From NCBI GenBank assembly GCA_965200115.1, contig OZ241336.1, forward strand, positions 3,038,001-3,102,000: 64,000 nt of DNA, written 5' to 3'. A program made the translations under genes and the position numbers. This DNA comes from JAPOUP01 sp026708635. GTDB taxonomy: Bacteria > Pseudomonadota > Alphaproteobacteria > Rhodobacterales > Rhodobacteraceae. Under the pieces are notes generated by a model. The model made no database searches. It saw nothing but the letters and a program-made list of their open reading frames with translations, and had not been told where the DNA came from. Positions 17,521 through 27,700 of the stretch are shown here, piece by piece (within the stretch, counting starts at the first letter, position 1; each line of letters starts with the position of its first letter).

Positions 17521-18090
17521 GTGAATACTCCCGCGCATCTTATCTTTGGTGTGGCGTTGTTCGGGCGCCCGGATCGGCCAAAGCTGACCGCGGCGGCGAT
17601 CGCGGGTGCCTTTGCGCCCGATGCGTCCCTCTATTTGATGGCTGGGTTTTCGTTGTTCGTCCTGGGCATTCCCGCTGACACGGTATTCCGCGAACTCTAC
17701 TATTCCGATGCATGGCAGCGGGTTTTCGCCATCGACAACAGCTTCATATTCTGGGGTTTGCCGTGTGCGGCCGCCGCCTGGCGGCGGTGGCCGTTACTTT
17801 TCGCGTTTTCCGGATCCGGCCTCCTGCATCTGGCCTTCGATTTCCCGCTGCATGGCCATGACGCGAGAATGCATTTCTGGCCAGTATCGGACTGGGTGTT
17901 CGAAAGCCCTTTGAGCTACTGGGACAGCAGGAACTGGGCCGATGTGATCGGGCCGCTCGAAATGGGCGTTTCCATGGCTCTCTGCGGGTTCCTTCTGGTT
18001 CGGTTCAAATCTCTCGCCATGCGCACGGTCGCGGTCACGCTGGCGACCGCCGAGCTTTTCGCGAGCGGAGTCTGGCGGTTCGTTTTCTGA
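17521..18090 (+). CDS. Integral membrane protein, YdjM/DUF457-like
   Basis: A 189-residue protein with several hydrophobic segments. It begins MNTPAHLIFGVALFG (GTG start) followed by TAAAIAGAFAPDASLYLMAG, which resembles the metal-dependent membrane hydrolase-like YdjM/DUF457 family (HxxxG plus DxD/PD motifs). Later motifs are GSGLLHLAFDFPLHGHDARMH and HFWPVSDWVFESPLSYW, where conserved His and Asp residues could bind metal. Related alphaproteobacterial proteins are sometimes labelled as cobalamin biosynthesis proteins, consistent with cobQ being its divergent neighbour. ATG 17500 is in frame seven codons upstream. Confidence 0.75.
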   Translation: MNTPAHLIFGVALFGRPDRPKLTAAAIAGAFAPDASLYLMAGFSLFVLGIPADTVFRELYYSDAWQRVFAIDNSFIFWGLPCAAAAWRRWPLLFAFSGSGLLHLAFDFPLHGHDARMHFWPVSDWVFESPLSYWDSRNWADVIGPLEMGVSMALCGFLLVRFKSLAMRTVAVTLATAELFASGVWRFVF

Positions 18091-18144
18091 AATCCGGATG
18101 TCGCCGCCCTGATCGGGGCCGTGCGCCGGATACGACGCCGTTTT

Positions 18145-18468
18145 TCAGGCGGCCTGGGGCTGTTGCGCCGCCGCCTTGCGGCGCTCGCTTTCCTCGCGGC
18201 TAAGGGCGACAGACGTACGAACGCCTTTGGCCACGAACTCCATCAAACCCCGCACGACCGGCTCGTTCGGGTCCAGCCCCGCGCATGAGAGAACCTCTCG
18301 TCCATCACGCGACCGGGCCCAGCGAGCGATCTGCTCGGGCCCGTTGCCGTATTTCTTGTCGTCTGCGATCGCGTCATCCAAAGCTGCCAGGACCACGGCC
18401 GCGAAGAGCTTGCGGGACCTCTGGCCCTGTTCGAAATTGAACGCCGTACCGTCAACGAAATCACTCAT
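18145..18468 (-). CDS. DUF6280-like conserved small protein
   Basis: A 107-residue soluble protein conserved in Rhodobacterales, named DUF6280 from memory. It begins MSDFVDGTAFNFEQGQRSRKL, continues with VVLAALDDAIADDKKYGNG and WARSRDGREVLSCAGLDPNE, and ends in a charged, Gln-rich tail. The start at 18468 is chosen over the longer frame to 18594, which runs into the promoter palindrome. Function is unknown. It is divergent from efp, sharing a 206-bp control region. Confidence 0.8.
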   Translation of the reverse strand: MSDFVDGTAFNFEQGQRSRKLFAAVVLAALDDAIADDKKYGNGPEQIARWARSRDGREVLSCAGLDPNEPVVRGLMEFVAKGVRTSVALSREESERRKAAAQQPQAA

Positions 18469-18555
18469 TTCACGTCCTTGTATTATTGCTCTTTTGATGT
18501 TGCAGACAATATGACCGGATTGGGTGATTCGGGGTTTCCGATTTGGAATATCTAA

Positions 18556-18572
18556 TATGCATAGAATGCATA
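18556..18572. promoter_or_regulatory. 17-bp palindrome in the efp control region
   Basis: TATGCAT-AGA-ATGCATA is a perfect inverted repeat in AT-rich DNA between the two divergent genes, 103 bp before efp and 88 bp before the other start. It has the size and symmetry of a dimeric regulator site; the regulator is unknown. Confidence 0.5.
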
Positions 18573-18674
18573 CCAATAGGATCGCCTCCGTCATTTGGAT
18601 CCAATGCCCGCCGTATGCGACATGGGCATTCTTAAATCCGACTTTCGATCGAGCCAGTAAACGGATTTGACACT

Positions 18675-19238
18675 ATGCCGAAAATCAACGGGAACGAGAT
18701 TCGCCCGGGAAACGTCCTGGAGCACAATGGCGGACTTTGGACCGCCGTAAAGGTTGAGCATGTTAAGCCGGGAAAGGGTGGAGCATTCGCACAGGTCGAG
18801 TTGCGTAACCTAAGGAACGGCTCGAAACTCAACGAGAGGTTCCGCAGTGCCGACCGTGTCGAGCGCGCCAGGCTTGAGCAGAAGGACCAGCAGTTTCTCT
18901 ACCAGTCCGGCGATACGCTTGTGTTTATGGACAACGAGTCCTTCGAACAGGTGGAGCTTCCCGTCGGGATTCTCGGTGAGCGGCACCCGTTCCTTCAGGA
19001 CGGGATGACGGTTCAGATCGAATACCATGGACAGGAGGCACTGAATGTCAGGCTTCCCCAGAAAGTGACCTGCAGAATCCGGGAGACCGAACCGGCCGTC
19101 AAGGGGCAGACGGCGGCCAACTCGTTCAAGCCCGCGGTTCTGGAGAACGGTATCAGGGTCATGGTACCGCCCTTTGTCGGCGCGGACGAGGAGATTGTCA
19201 TCAACACCGAAACAATGGAATATGCCGAACGGGCCTGA
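18675..19238 (+). CDS. efp: Translation elongation factor P
   Basis: Relieves ribosome stalling at proline-rich sequences. The 187-residue length is normal. Domain I carries the modification loop HVKPGKGGAFAQV with Lys34 at the position that is beta-lysylated in bacteria with EpmA; domains II and III follow (FMDNESFEQVELP, then LPQKVTCRIRETEPAVKGQ). The conserved end VPPFVGADEEIVINTETMEY(AERA) is present. It is transcribed away from the DUF6280-like gene. Confidence 0.96.
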   Translation: MPKINGNEIRPGNVLEHNGGLWTAVKVEHVKPGKGGAFAQVELRNLRNGSKLNERFRSADRVERARLEQKDQQFLYQSGDTLVFMDNESFEQVELPVGILGERHPFLQDGMTVQIEYHGQEALNVRLPQKVTCRIRETEPAVKGQTAANSFKPAVLENGIRVMVPPFVGADEEIVINTETMEYAERA

Positions 19239-19250
19239 GGGAATCGACAC

Positions 19251-20006
19251 CTATCCCTCGTGGCGTACCACCGCATCGCCCGCCTTCATGTCACCCACGG
19301 CCCGGTCGAACCTCAGATATGCGATTCCGCGGCCCCCTGACTGGGTGAAAAGCGTGCCTGTCGGCCGGCCGGCCGCGTGGATCTCCGTTCCCTCGGGGGC
19401 TTGGCCCTCGACCCTGACGGACGCGAGGCCCTTGCGGAGGCTTGTTTTGTGCTTCATCCTGGCGGTGACCTCCTGACCGACGTAGCAGCCTTTCGCGAAG
19501 TCCACGCCGTTCATCCGCTCGAAACCCGCTTCCAGAATGAACGAACCGTTGGGGATCAGTTCGATGCCCGATTCGGGTATGCAGGCGGCCACGCGCAATG
19601 CATCCCAGTCGAATTCGGTCGCATCTATATCCAGCCCGCCGTAGTGCCGCCAGCCGAGGCTGACGTCCCGGGGATCAGGGAGGCCGCCTCCCGGACCGTC
19701 TCCGAGTCCACGATGGACGGGGATATCGGTCATGGTCAAAGTGACGTCGGCGCGGAGGGTATACATGCCCAGGCGTTTCGCCAGATCGTCGGCGAAGCCG
19801 CTTTTTACGTCCAGAAGAATCGCGTCATTTGCGGCGACGAGAAAGAAATCCGCCAGATATTTCCCCTGCGGCGTCAATAGCGCCGCATACATCAGACCGT
19901 CAGCCAGCCTGCTGACGTCATTGGTGACAAGGCCCTGAAGAAACCTCTCCCTGTCCGCTCCTCCAATCCGGAACACCGTCCTGTCCTGGCATATCTCGCC
20001 TTTCAT
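19251..20006 (-). CDS. ygfZ: Folate-binding protein YgfZ (GcvT-like)
   Basis: A 251-residue member of the GcvT/YgfZ family, which uses folate to help maintain iron-sulfur enzymes. The diagnostic motif KGCYVGQEVTARMKHK is present, with the conserved Cys. The N-terminal part has FRIGGADRERFLQGLVTNDV and the ALLTPQGKYLADF segment typical of the family. It converges on efp with 12 bp between the stops. Strongly recognised. Confidence 0.93.
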   Translation of the reverse strand: MKGEICQDRTVFRIGGADRERFLQGLVTNDVSRLADGLMYAALLTPQGKYLADFFLVAANDAILLDVKSGFADDLAKRLGMYTLRADVTLTMTDIPVHRGLGDGPGGGLPDPRDVSLGWRHYGGLDIDATEFDWDALRVAACIPESGIELIPNGSFILEAGFERMNGVDFAKGCYVGQEVTARMKHKTSLRKGLASVRVEGQAPEGTEIHAAGRPTGTLFTQSGGRGIAYLRFDRAVGDMKAGDAVVRHEG

Positions 20007-20446
20007 CTGTCGCGTCCTTCCCGATCGGCAGGGTTAATATAATACGCGCGGGTGCGATCAAAAGGGCAAGTTCGGGACAGTGTAGTGTCCCGACGTAAAT
20101 CCGGGCCGTCACGGAGGATGGGGCCGGTTTCCTTTCGATGCCGACCGACCGCATATGCGCGGATTCGTTCCCGGGACCCGGACTTGTGATCTGAAGGGCT
20201 CCGCTTTGACACCGCGGATCACGCGTCCCGGTCCGCCGGCGTAGTCACCTGGAAGGTTGTGGTCAGCTCCGGCCCAAGCGTGGGGCGATTCGTTTGACAG
20301 TAGGTTAGACCAATCCCGCGCATTTCTTCAGCAGTCGCTGGATCTGGCCCCACCGACAATCCGCCGCGTGGCGAAAAACCTTGTATGGAGCGATATTCTG
20401 GCCAGTAATGGGCTGTCCAGTGCAATGATAGATCAAAGGGCATGGA
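20007..20446. other. Intergenic stretch between ygfZ and a glycosyltransferase
   Basis: Divergent promoter region. An AT-rich TAATATAATACGCG near 20034-20047 could hold a -10 for ygfZ. A 74-codon minus frame (20219-20443) and an overlapping plus frame are open, but neither matches anything known to me, and I do not call them. Confidence 0.4.
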
Positions 20447-21130
20447 ATGCGGGCGCCGCTATCGATCGTCATCCCGACCCTAAACTCAGCGGAGGATATG
20501 CCGGGGACTCTCGCGTCACTTGGCGCGGGGTTGCGGGCGGGTCTGGTGCGTGAGCTCGTGGTGAGCGACGGCGGGTCAGAGGACGATACCCGATCACTGG
20601 CCGATTCGGCCGGAGCGTGGGTGGTGTCGGGGGCCGCGGGCCGGGGAGGACAGCTCGCCAGGGGAGCCGCCGCCGCCGGAGGCGAGTGGATACTGTTCAT
20701 ACATGCCGATACCTGGCTGGACGATCGCTGGCCGGATGCCGTGGCAAAGCATCTTCGCGATTATCCGGATTTGGCGGGATACTTCCGGCTCGCCTTTCGC
20801 TCGGAAGGTATTGCGCCCGGAGCCGTCGCGGCCTGGGCCAATCTCCGATCATGGATGTTTGGCCTTCCCTACGGTGATCAAGGATTGCTGATTTCGCGGG
20901 CGCTGTATCGGGAAACCGGCGGTTACCCGGACATTCCGCTTATGGAGGATGTCGTTATGGCCCGTGCGCTTCGCGGGCGTTTCCGGGCGCTGCCCGCCAC
21001 GGCGCGAACAAGTGCCCTGCGTTACCGTCGGCGGGGATGGCTCCGGCAGGGAGCGCGCAATCTCGGCATACTGATCCGGTTCCTTCTGGGAGCGGATCCC
21101 GAACTGCTCCTGCGCAGATATACGGGATAG
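20447..21130 (+). CDS. Family 2 glycosyltransferase (TIGR04283-like)
   Basis: A 227-residue GT-A fold glycosyltransferase. It begins LSIVIPTLNSAEDMPGTLASL, has the nucleotide-sugar segment ELVVSDGGSEDDTRSLAD, the metal-binding acidic motif in LFIHADTWLDDRWP, and GDQGLLISRALYRETGGYPDIPLMEDVVMARAL, typical of the small group often labelled arsenosugar biosynthesis glycosyltransferase. No arsenic gene is nearby, so the specific substrate is not supported. The ATG at 20447 has a modest AAGGG site. Confidence 0.85.
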   Translation: MRAPLSIVIPTLNSAEDMPGTLASLGAGLRAGLVRELVVSDGGSEDDTRSLADSAGAWVVSGAAGRGGQLARGAAAAGGEWILFIHADTWLDDRWPDAVAKHLRDYPDLAGYFRLAFRSEGIAPGAVAAWANLRSWMFGLPYGDQGLLISRALYRETGGYPDIPLMEDVVMARALRGRFRALPATARTSALRYRRRGWLRQGARNLGILIRFLLGADPELLLRRYTG

Positions 21131-21171
21131 GCGGTTCCCGACACCCCGCGGCCGCGGATTCCACGCACCGC

Positions 21172-22971
21172 TTACCCGCGTTTCTCGAACTGCAGCCAGT
21201 ATAGGTGGGCGTAGATGCCGTCGCGGCCGATCAAATCCTCATGGGTGCCCTGATCCACGACCCGACCCTCGTCCATAACGATGATCTTGTCCGCGGAGCG
21301 GATCGTCGCAAGCCGGTGCGCGATCACCAGTGTCGTGCGTCCGGCGCTCAGCCGGTCCAGCGCCTCCTGGATCAATGACTCAGACTTCGCGTCCAGCGCG
21401 GAGGTCGCTTCGTCAAGGAGCAGGATCGGCGTGTCCCGATGGAGCGCTCGCGCAATGGCGACCCGTTGCCTCTGCCCGCCCGAGAGATCCGAACCGCGCG
21501 TACCGACCCGCGTGTGGACACCATCCGTCATTCTGTCGACGAATTCAGTGACGTGCGCGGCATCCATAACTCCATCCAGCCGCGGACTGTCACGGTCAAG
21601 TACGATGTTATCGCGGATCGATTCGTCAAATAGGTGCGCATCCTGGGTCACCACGGAGAAGAGCCCGCGCAGGGCGGGAAGATCCAGCCGTCTGATGTCC
21701 GTATCTCCTATGGTGACCCGTCCCGCCCCGGGATCGGCCAGTCGGGTGAGTATACGGAAAACCGTGCTTTTCCCCGCGCCCGAAACCCCCACAAGCGCGG
21801 TTGTCCTGCCGGCTTCGGCGCGGAAGGTCGTGCCGCGCAGCACCGGTTGGTCGCCATATGCGAACTCAACGTTTTCCAGTACCACATCGGCGGTTTCCGG
21901 CGCCATCGCAAGCGCTTGCGGGTATGCGGGCGCCGTGATCGTCGGCCGCTGGTCGAACGCCTCGCGGAGCCGCGTCAGGGACGTATGCGCGGTGACCCAC
22001 TGGCCCGAAACGTTTCCGACCCGTCTCAGCGGTTCGAAAACAAGGCCCATCGCGGTGAAGAACGACATGAACTCACCGATCGTCTTCTCTCCGCCAATGA
22101 TCTGGAGACCGCCGTAGATCAGGACACCGAAGAAACCGATTCCGGCCACGATGTCCGTGATCGCGGGAATTCCGGCCCGGCCAAGTTCCGACTGCACCTC
22201 CTCTTTCACGTACAGATCCAGATCACGGGAATACCTCCTCGAACGGTGGTCCTCGATGCTGTTCAGTTTGATCGTGTCTATGCCATGAAGAATCTCGTTT
22301 AGCCGCTCCGCCAGTCTTTCCGCCGCGTCCCGGGCCCGTTTCGTTCGTCTGGCGACCTTCCGGTGCAGGAGTTTGACCGGCCATAGCAGGGTCGGCACGG
22401 CGGCCAAGGCGATGGCCGTCCAGATCCAGTCGATTGAGATCGCCACGGCGAAAAGGGCGATCAGGGCGACGACGTCCCGACCCATCGTCGAGAAAAGTGT
22501 GGGTAGCAGGCCGGAGAGGATCTCGGTGTCGCCTCGCACCAGCTCGCTCAGTTTCCCGGGCGAGCGCAGATGGAAGAACGCGCTGTCGAGTTTCAGCATA
22601 TGCTTCAGGACATCCGCCCTAAGGGCCGCGGTGACTCTCTGGCTTACGGTGGTCATCAGTACCCGGCTGCCCAGACCGGCCGCGGCCCGGGTCACGAAGA
22701 TGCACAGTACCGCGGCGGCGACCCAGCCAACCGCCGCACGGTTGCCCGCGACAAACACCTGGTCAAACATCGGTTTTACGATCCAGCTCAGAAACCCGAG
22801 CATCGCGCCCTCGACCGCGAGCAGCAGAACGGCGGCGGAAAAGCGGCGGACGTGCCGCCGCAGGTAGTTTCTCCAGAGCCAGAGCCAGGATCCGAGCGGG
22901 TCACCGGAACCCACCCTTGGGGCCAGCGGTACAATCAGTGATTTCAGGCGCCGAAGCATTGAGTCACTCAC
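21172..22971 (-). CDS. ABC exporter, fused membrane and ATPase domains (MsbA-like)
   Basis: A half-transporter of about 600 residues that would pump lipids or hydrophobic compounds outward as a homodimer. Six-helix exporter domain first (AVLLLAVEGAMLGFLSWIV, DWIWTAIALAAVPTLLWPV, IVAGIGFFGVLIYGGLQI), then the ATPase with Walker A GVSGAGKST, Q-loop VTQDAHLFDESIRDNI, signature LSGGQRQRVAIARAL, Walker B ILLLDEATSALD and the His switch IAHRLATI. The frame is open to 23175, but family similarity begins near MLRRLKSLIVPL; GTG 22971 and ATG 22959 are the likely starts. Confidence 0.92.
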   Translation of the reverse strand: MSDSMLRRLKSLIVPLAPRVGSGDPLGSWLWLWRNYLRRHVRRFSAAVLLLAVEGAMLGFLSWIVKPMFDQVFVAGNRAAVGWVAAAVLCIFVTRAAAGLGSRVLMTTVSQRVTAALRADVLKHMLKLDSAFFHLRSPGKLSELVRGDTEILSGLLPTLFSTMGRDVVALIALFAVAISIDWIWTAIALAAVPTLLWPVKLLHRKVARRTKRARDAAERLAERLNEILHGIDTIKLNSIEDHRSRRYSRDLDLYVKEEVQSELGRAGIPAITDIVAGIGFFGVLIYGGLQIIGGEKTIGEFMSFFTAMGLVFEPLRRVGNVSGQWVTAHTSLTRLREAFDQRPTITAPAYPQALAMAPETADVVLENVEFAYGDQPVLRGTTFRAEAGRTTALVGVSGAGKSTVFRILTRLADPGAGRVTIGDTDIRRLDLPALRGLFSVVTQDAHLFDESIRDNIVLDRDSPRLDGVMDAAHVTEFVDRMTDGVHTRVGTRGSDLSGGQRQRVAIARALHRDTPILLLDEATSALDAKSESLIQEALDRLSAGRTTLVIAHRLATIRSADKIIVMDEGRVVDQGTHEDLIGRDGIYAHLYWLQFEKRG

Positions 22972-23355
22972 CGCCCTGACTTCGTTCCGAGCGGAGGGCT
23001 CGACAGTCCCTCCGACTGGCTGTGCGGGTAACCGACCGATGACATGCGCGGACCTGAGGCTGCCGGGCGGGACCGCGATCCTATGTCCGGCCGACGGGCG
23101 GCGGTGTCGGCCCGGCCGAAGGCTTCGGTCCGGGCTCCTTTCCGGTGTTACGACCCGCGCGGACCGGTATTCCATGCCCGGTTCCGGGGTGGCATCGCGA
23201 ATTGAAGGGTAATGGGCCGGGTGCGCAGGACATGCAGTTTCCGCCTTCAGGATATTCGCTGTTTACATGAGTCAGGCGGAAATGGCAAGAGTCGCGGAAT
23301 GTATCCGAGCGGTCGAAGCCGCGGCGTCAAGCGTAAAATGCCGGGAGACAGTCGA
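22972..23355. other. Divergent promoter region, no gene seen
   Basis: Between the ABC exporter and the aminotransferase. Open frames extend into it from both genes, but without recognisable protein sequence. No distinct operator or RNA gene was found. Confidence 0.4.
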
Positions 23356-24561
23356 ATGCCCCTGGAACAGGGTCGCCATTATCTAGCCATTCCCGGACCT
23401 TCGGTCATTCCCGACAGGGTTCTTCAGGCAATGCACCGGCCGGCACCCAACATATATGGGAGTGAGCTTGTCGAACTGACCGAAAGTCTGGTTCGCGACC
23501 TCAGATCCATTGGCCGTACCAAGTATGATCTGGCCATATACATCGCCAATGGGCATGGGGCGTGGGAGGCGGCGATCGCCAATACGCATTCGCGCGGTGA
23601 CCGCGTGCTGGTGCTCGCGACCGGGCATTTCGGTTTCGGTTGGGCGGAGATCGCCCGGCGGATTGGCGTCGAATGTCACATCGTCGATTTCGGCAGGTCG
23701 TCGGACATTGACGTAGCGCGGCTCGATGCCGAGCTGGCGGCTGACAGGGAACGGGCATTCAGGTCGGTCCTGATGGTGCATACGGACACATCCACGGGCG
23801 TCAGGAACGATGTCGCCGCGGTTCGGATGGCGCTGGACCGCGCCGACCATCCCGCTATCCTGATGGTGGACTGCATCGCGTCGCTTGCCTGCGATCGATT
23901 TGAAATGGACGCCTGGGGCGTCGACCTCATGGTCGCTGGCAGCCAGAAAGGGCTGATGACACCGCCTGGCGTGGCATTCGTCTATTTCGGCCCCAGAGCG
24001 GATCGTGCGCGGGATAGGGCTGACTGCGTCACCGCCTATTGGGACTGGAGGCCTCGGGCGAATCCAGTCGAATTCTACCAGTACTTCGGCGGTACCGCGC
24101 CGACCCATCACCTGTTTGGCCTGAGGACCGCTCTTGACATGATCATCGATGAGGGCCTCGAGAACGTCTGGGTCCGGCACGAGCGACTCGCACGGGCAAT
24201 ATGGGCGGCGTTCGACGTCTGGGGCGCCGATGGCCCGATGGCGCTGAACATTGACCGCCCCGAAAAAAGATCCTGTGCGGTGACGAGTGCCCGTGTCGGT
24301 AAGCCTGACGGCAAACGCCTGCGCGGCTGGCTGACCGAGACTTTGGGGGTAACTCTTGGCATAGGGCTTGGAATGGCGGAGCCTGACGATCCGGAGGGAC
24401 AGGGTTTCTTCCGTATCGGTCACATGGGTCACGTGAACGCGCATATGGTTCTGGGCCTGCTCGGCGCGATCGAAGCCGGTCTTGTGGCCTTGGGAATCCC
24501 TCACGGCAGGGATGCGCTTGCGGCGTCCGCGAGGATCTGCGCCGAAGGGCAGGGCCGGTGA
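23356..24561 (+). CDS. Class V aminotransferase (alanine/serine-glyoxylate type)
   Basis: A 401-residue PLP enzyme of the alanine-glyoxylate/serine-glyoxylate aminotransferase group. Evidence: GRHYLAIPGPSVIPDRVL at the N-terminus, GHGAWEAAIANTHSRGDRVLV, the Asp-containing VDCIASLACDRFEMDAWGVD, and the PLP lysine Lys198 in AGSQKGLMTPPG. The later segments QYFGGTAPTHHLFGLRTAL and FRIGHMGHVN fit. The start at 23356 has a GGGAGA site eight bases upstream and matches family N-termini, so the longer frame to 23212 is not used. The exact donor/acceptor pair is not certain. Confidence 0.9.
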   Translation: MPLEQGRHYLAIPGPSVIPDRVLQAMHRPAPNIYGSELVELTESLVRDLRSIGRTKYDLAIYIANGHGAWEAAIANTHSRGDRVLVLATGHFGFGWAEIARRIGVECHIVDFGRSSDIDVARLDAELAADRERAFRSVLMVHTDTSTGVRNDVAAVRMALDRADHPAILMVDCIASLACDRFEMDAWGVDLMVAGSQKGLMTPPGVAFVYFGPRADRARDRADCVTAYWDWRPRANPVEFYQYFGGTAPTHHLFGLRTALDMIIDEGLENVWVRHERLARAIWAAFDVWGADGPMALNIDRPEKRSCAVTSARVGKPDGKRLRGWLTETLGVTLGIGLGMAEPDDPEGQGFFRIGHMGHVNAHMVLGLLGAIEAGLVALGIPHGRDALAASARICAEGQGR

Positions 24562-24743
24562 CAGGTGGATGTCTCCGGCGAACGCGGTTTGTCCGCCTTT
24601 CGTCACCACCTGATCCATCGGGATCCATCCGTTCCCCGCTGCGATACCGTCAGGGGTGGGGTGGGCGGGCATTCCGGTGACCCGTCGAAACCCGGTCATC
24701 CGCGGTTGCGGGCCTCGCGGCTATGCGCGAGGACGGTCCGCGG

Positions 24744-27700
24744 TCAATCGATGGCCGACAGACGCCTAAGAGCGTCCTTCAGGGCCGCGGTCTCATCTTC
24801 CTTAACGGTCGCGTTCTGACGGGTACCGTCGATCACGTCTCCCGGAGCCGAATCGAGGAAGTTTTTGTTCGACAGCCGCCCCTTCAGTCCCGCCAGTTCC
24901 TTTTCAAGCCTGGACAGTGACTTTTCCAGCCGCTCCCTTTCGGCGGCCACGTCGATGATATCGGAGAGCGGGAGGCAGAAAGTGCCCCCCTCGACCGCGA
25001 TCGTGATGGATCCCTTGGGACTTTCGTCCGCCTCGCGTATGGAATCGATGCGCGCCAGCCGCTTTATCAGGGTCTCGTTATTGTTCCATGCCGTCCGTCC
25101 GGCCCGGTCCAGGTCAAGTTGAATCATGGGAACGCGTAGACCGGCGGGGACGTGCATCTGCGCTCGGGCGGAGCGGATGGCCTCTATCAGCGCGATTACC
25201 CAGTTCATCTCGCGGTCGGCGACGTCATCGACGATCATGGATGCCGTGTACGAAGGCCAGTCGGCATGGATCAGCGCCTTTTCCCGATCGGCGGTGGTCT
25301 GCCAGAGCTCTTCGGTTATGAAAGGCATTATCGGATGCAGCAGGATCAGGCACTGGTCCATGACCCAGCCCATGACGGCGCGGGTTCTCAGGGCCGTCTC
25401 CGCATGCCCGCTGTTCAGGAGTGGCTTGGAGAACTCGACATACCAGTCGCAGACCTTGCCCCAGACGAAAGCGTGGATCGCGTTGGCGGCGTCGTTGAAC
25501 CTGAAGCCCGAGAGTGCCCGGTCAATTTCCTCCCGAGCCTTTGCGGTTTCTCCCACGATCCACCTGTCGGCTGGATGAAGCTGCCGGAGGAATCCACCAA
25601 GGCTTTCTCTCTCTTGGCCGGAAAGGGTGCCGATGCCGGCATCATTGTCGCCACGGCGTTCCGGGGTCCGGAAGCCGATATAGGCGGCCGCGGTCGGCTC
25701 CGGAATGGCATTCCTGCGGAAATCAATCGCCGCCTTGTCGAAGGCACCGTTCATCTCGGCGAAGCGAACGGCGTTCCAGAGTTTGGTGCCGAAATTCCTG
25801 TAGCCGGCTATCCTCTTTGTCGAGAGTCTCAGATCGCGGCCCATGGCCGCCATGGCGGCCAGGGTGAACCGCACCGCGTCAGCGCCATATTCATCGACGA
25901 GATCCAGAGGATCCAGAACGTTGCCGAGCGACTTTGACATTTTCTTGCCGTTTTCGTCGCGCACGAGCGCATGGACATAGACTGTATGGAAAGGTTTCTG
26001 ACCGGCGACGGCGAACTGCATCATCATCATGCGGGCAACCCAGAAGAAGATGATGTCGAAGCCGGTTACCAGGACGCTGGTCGGGAAGTATTTTCGCAGC
26101 GCGTCCGTATCCCCGGGCCAACCCAATGTTCCCAGCGGCCACAGACCGGAGGAGAACCAGGTGTCGAGAACGTCCGGATCCCTCCAGACCGGGTATATGA
26201 GTTTGGCCGGATCCCCGCCGGCGCCGTAGTCGGCGAGACCGTCCACGATGGCGCCAATGGCCTCGTCCCGGTCGGCGACCTCGATGACGCGAGCATGTCT
26301 CAGGGGTGTGGAGAGCGCTTCGAGCGCGGCGCGGAACCGCTCTTTGACGGAGTCGAAACCGGCCGCGCAGTGGCGTTCGTCAGCTTCGGGCGGTGCCCGT
26401 TCCGAGAGCTGCCGGGACAGTGCCTCGCGATCGGGCGGAGCGTCGGCGCCCGTATTGTAGGGAAGGCTTTCGTCCGAAAGTCCGAAGCCATACCAGACCG
26501 GAATTCGATGACCCCACCACAGTTGACGCGAGATGCACCAGGGTTCGATGTTCTCCAGCCAGTGGAAATAGACTTTCCTGTCCGCCTCGGGCAGGATTGC
26601 CGTCTCGCCGGCGCGGACGGCCTCGATAGCGGGACCGACTATCCGGTCCGCGTCGACGAACCATTGATCGGTTAGCATGGGTTCGACAACCGTTTTCGAC
26701 CTGTCACCCGTCGGCATCATGATCCGCTTGGTCTCGACCATGGGAACGGCATTGCCGTTTCCGTCCGGCACCATCACGGCCAGACCCTCATCGGTGATCT
26801 GCCGGACCACCTTTTCGCGGGCTTCGTAGCGATCCAGGCCGCGCAGGTCATCGGGCACGAGATTAACCCTGTCCGTCTCCGTTTCGGTCAGCGCGCGCTC
26901 GCCCTTCGCGACCGAGAGCGCCAAGGCCGCAGCATCCGCGTAGGGAGCGCCATCGCGACGCATGCGCGCCCTCGTATCCATCAGGCGGTAGCAGGGAATG
27001 CTGGCGCGTTTGGCGACGGCGTAGTCGTTGAAGTCGTGGGCACCCGTTATCTTGACCGCACCGGATCCGAAGGCGGGATCCGGATATTCATCCGCGATAA
27101 TTGGAATCAGACGACGGTGACCTTTTGGTCCCACGGGTATTTCACAGAGTTTGCCGACAATCGGGGCGTAACGTTCGTCGGACGGATGTACCGCGACGGC
27201 CCCGTCACCGAGCATCGTTTCGGGCCGGGTGGTCGCTATGGAGATGTAGTCGCGACGCTCTTCGAGCACGACGTTTCCCCCGGCGTCTTTCTCGACGTAA
27301 AGATATGTCTCACCATCCGCGAGCGGATACTTGAAATGCCACATGTGGCCCGGCGTCTCGATATTTTCGACCTCCAGATCCGAAATGGCCGTTTCGAAGT
27401 GTGGATCCCAATTCACCAGCCGCTTACCCCTGTAGATGAGACCCTTGTGGTAAAGGTCCACGAATACCTGGATGACCGCATCGTGGAAATTCGGGGCGCC
27501 GGAGTCCGCGTCCGGATCGCCCGGGGCGCCGCCCATGGTAAAGGCCTCCCGGCTCCAGTCGCAGGACGCTCCGAGGCGTTTAAGCTGGCCGATGATGTTG
27601 CCCCGGGACCTTGTTTTCTGCCGCCAGACCCTTTCGATAAACCTCTCGCGGCCGAGTTCGTTCCGGCTGGTGGTGCCCTCTTCCGCCAGTTCGCGTTCGA

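Noticed and set aside
20219..20553. Opposed frames of 74 and 98 codons before the glycosyltransferase
   Set aside because: Both look partly protein-like but neither has a good start site, known motif or supportive context.
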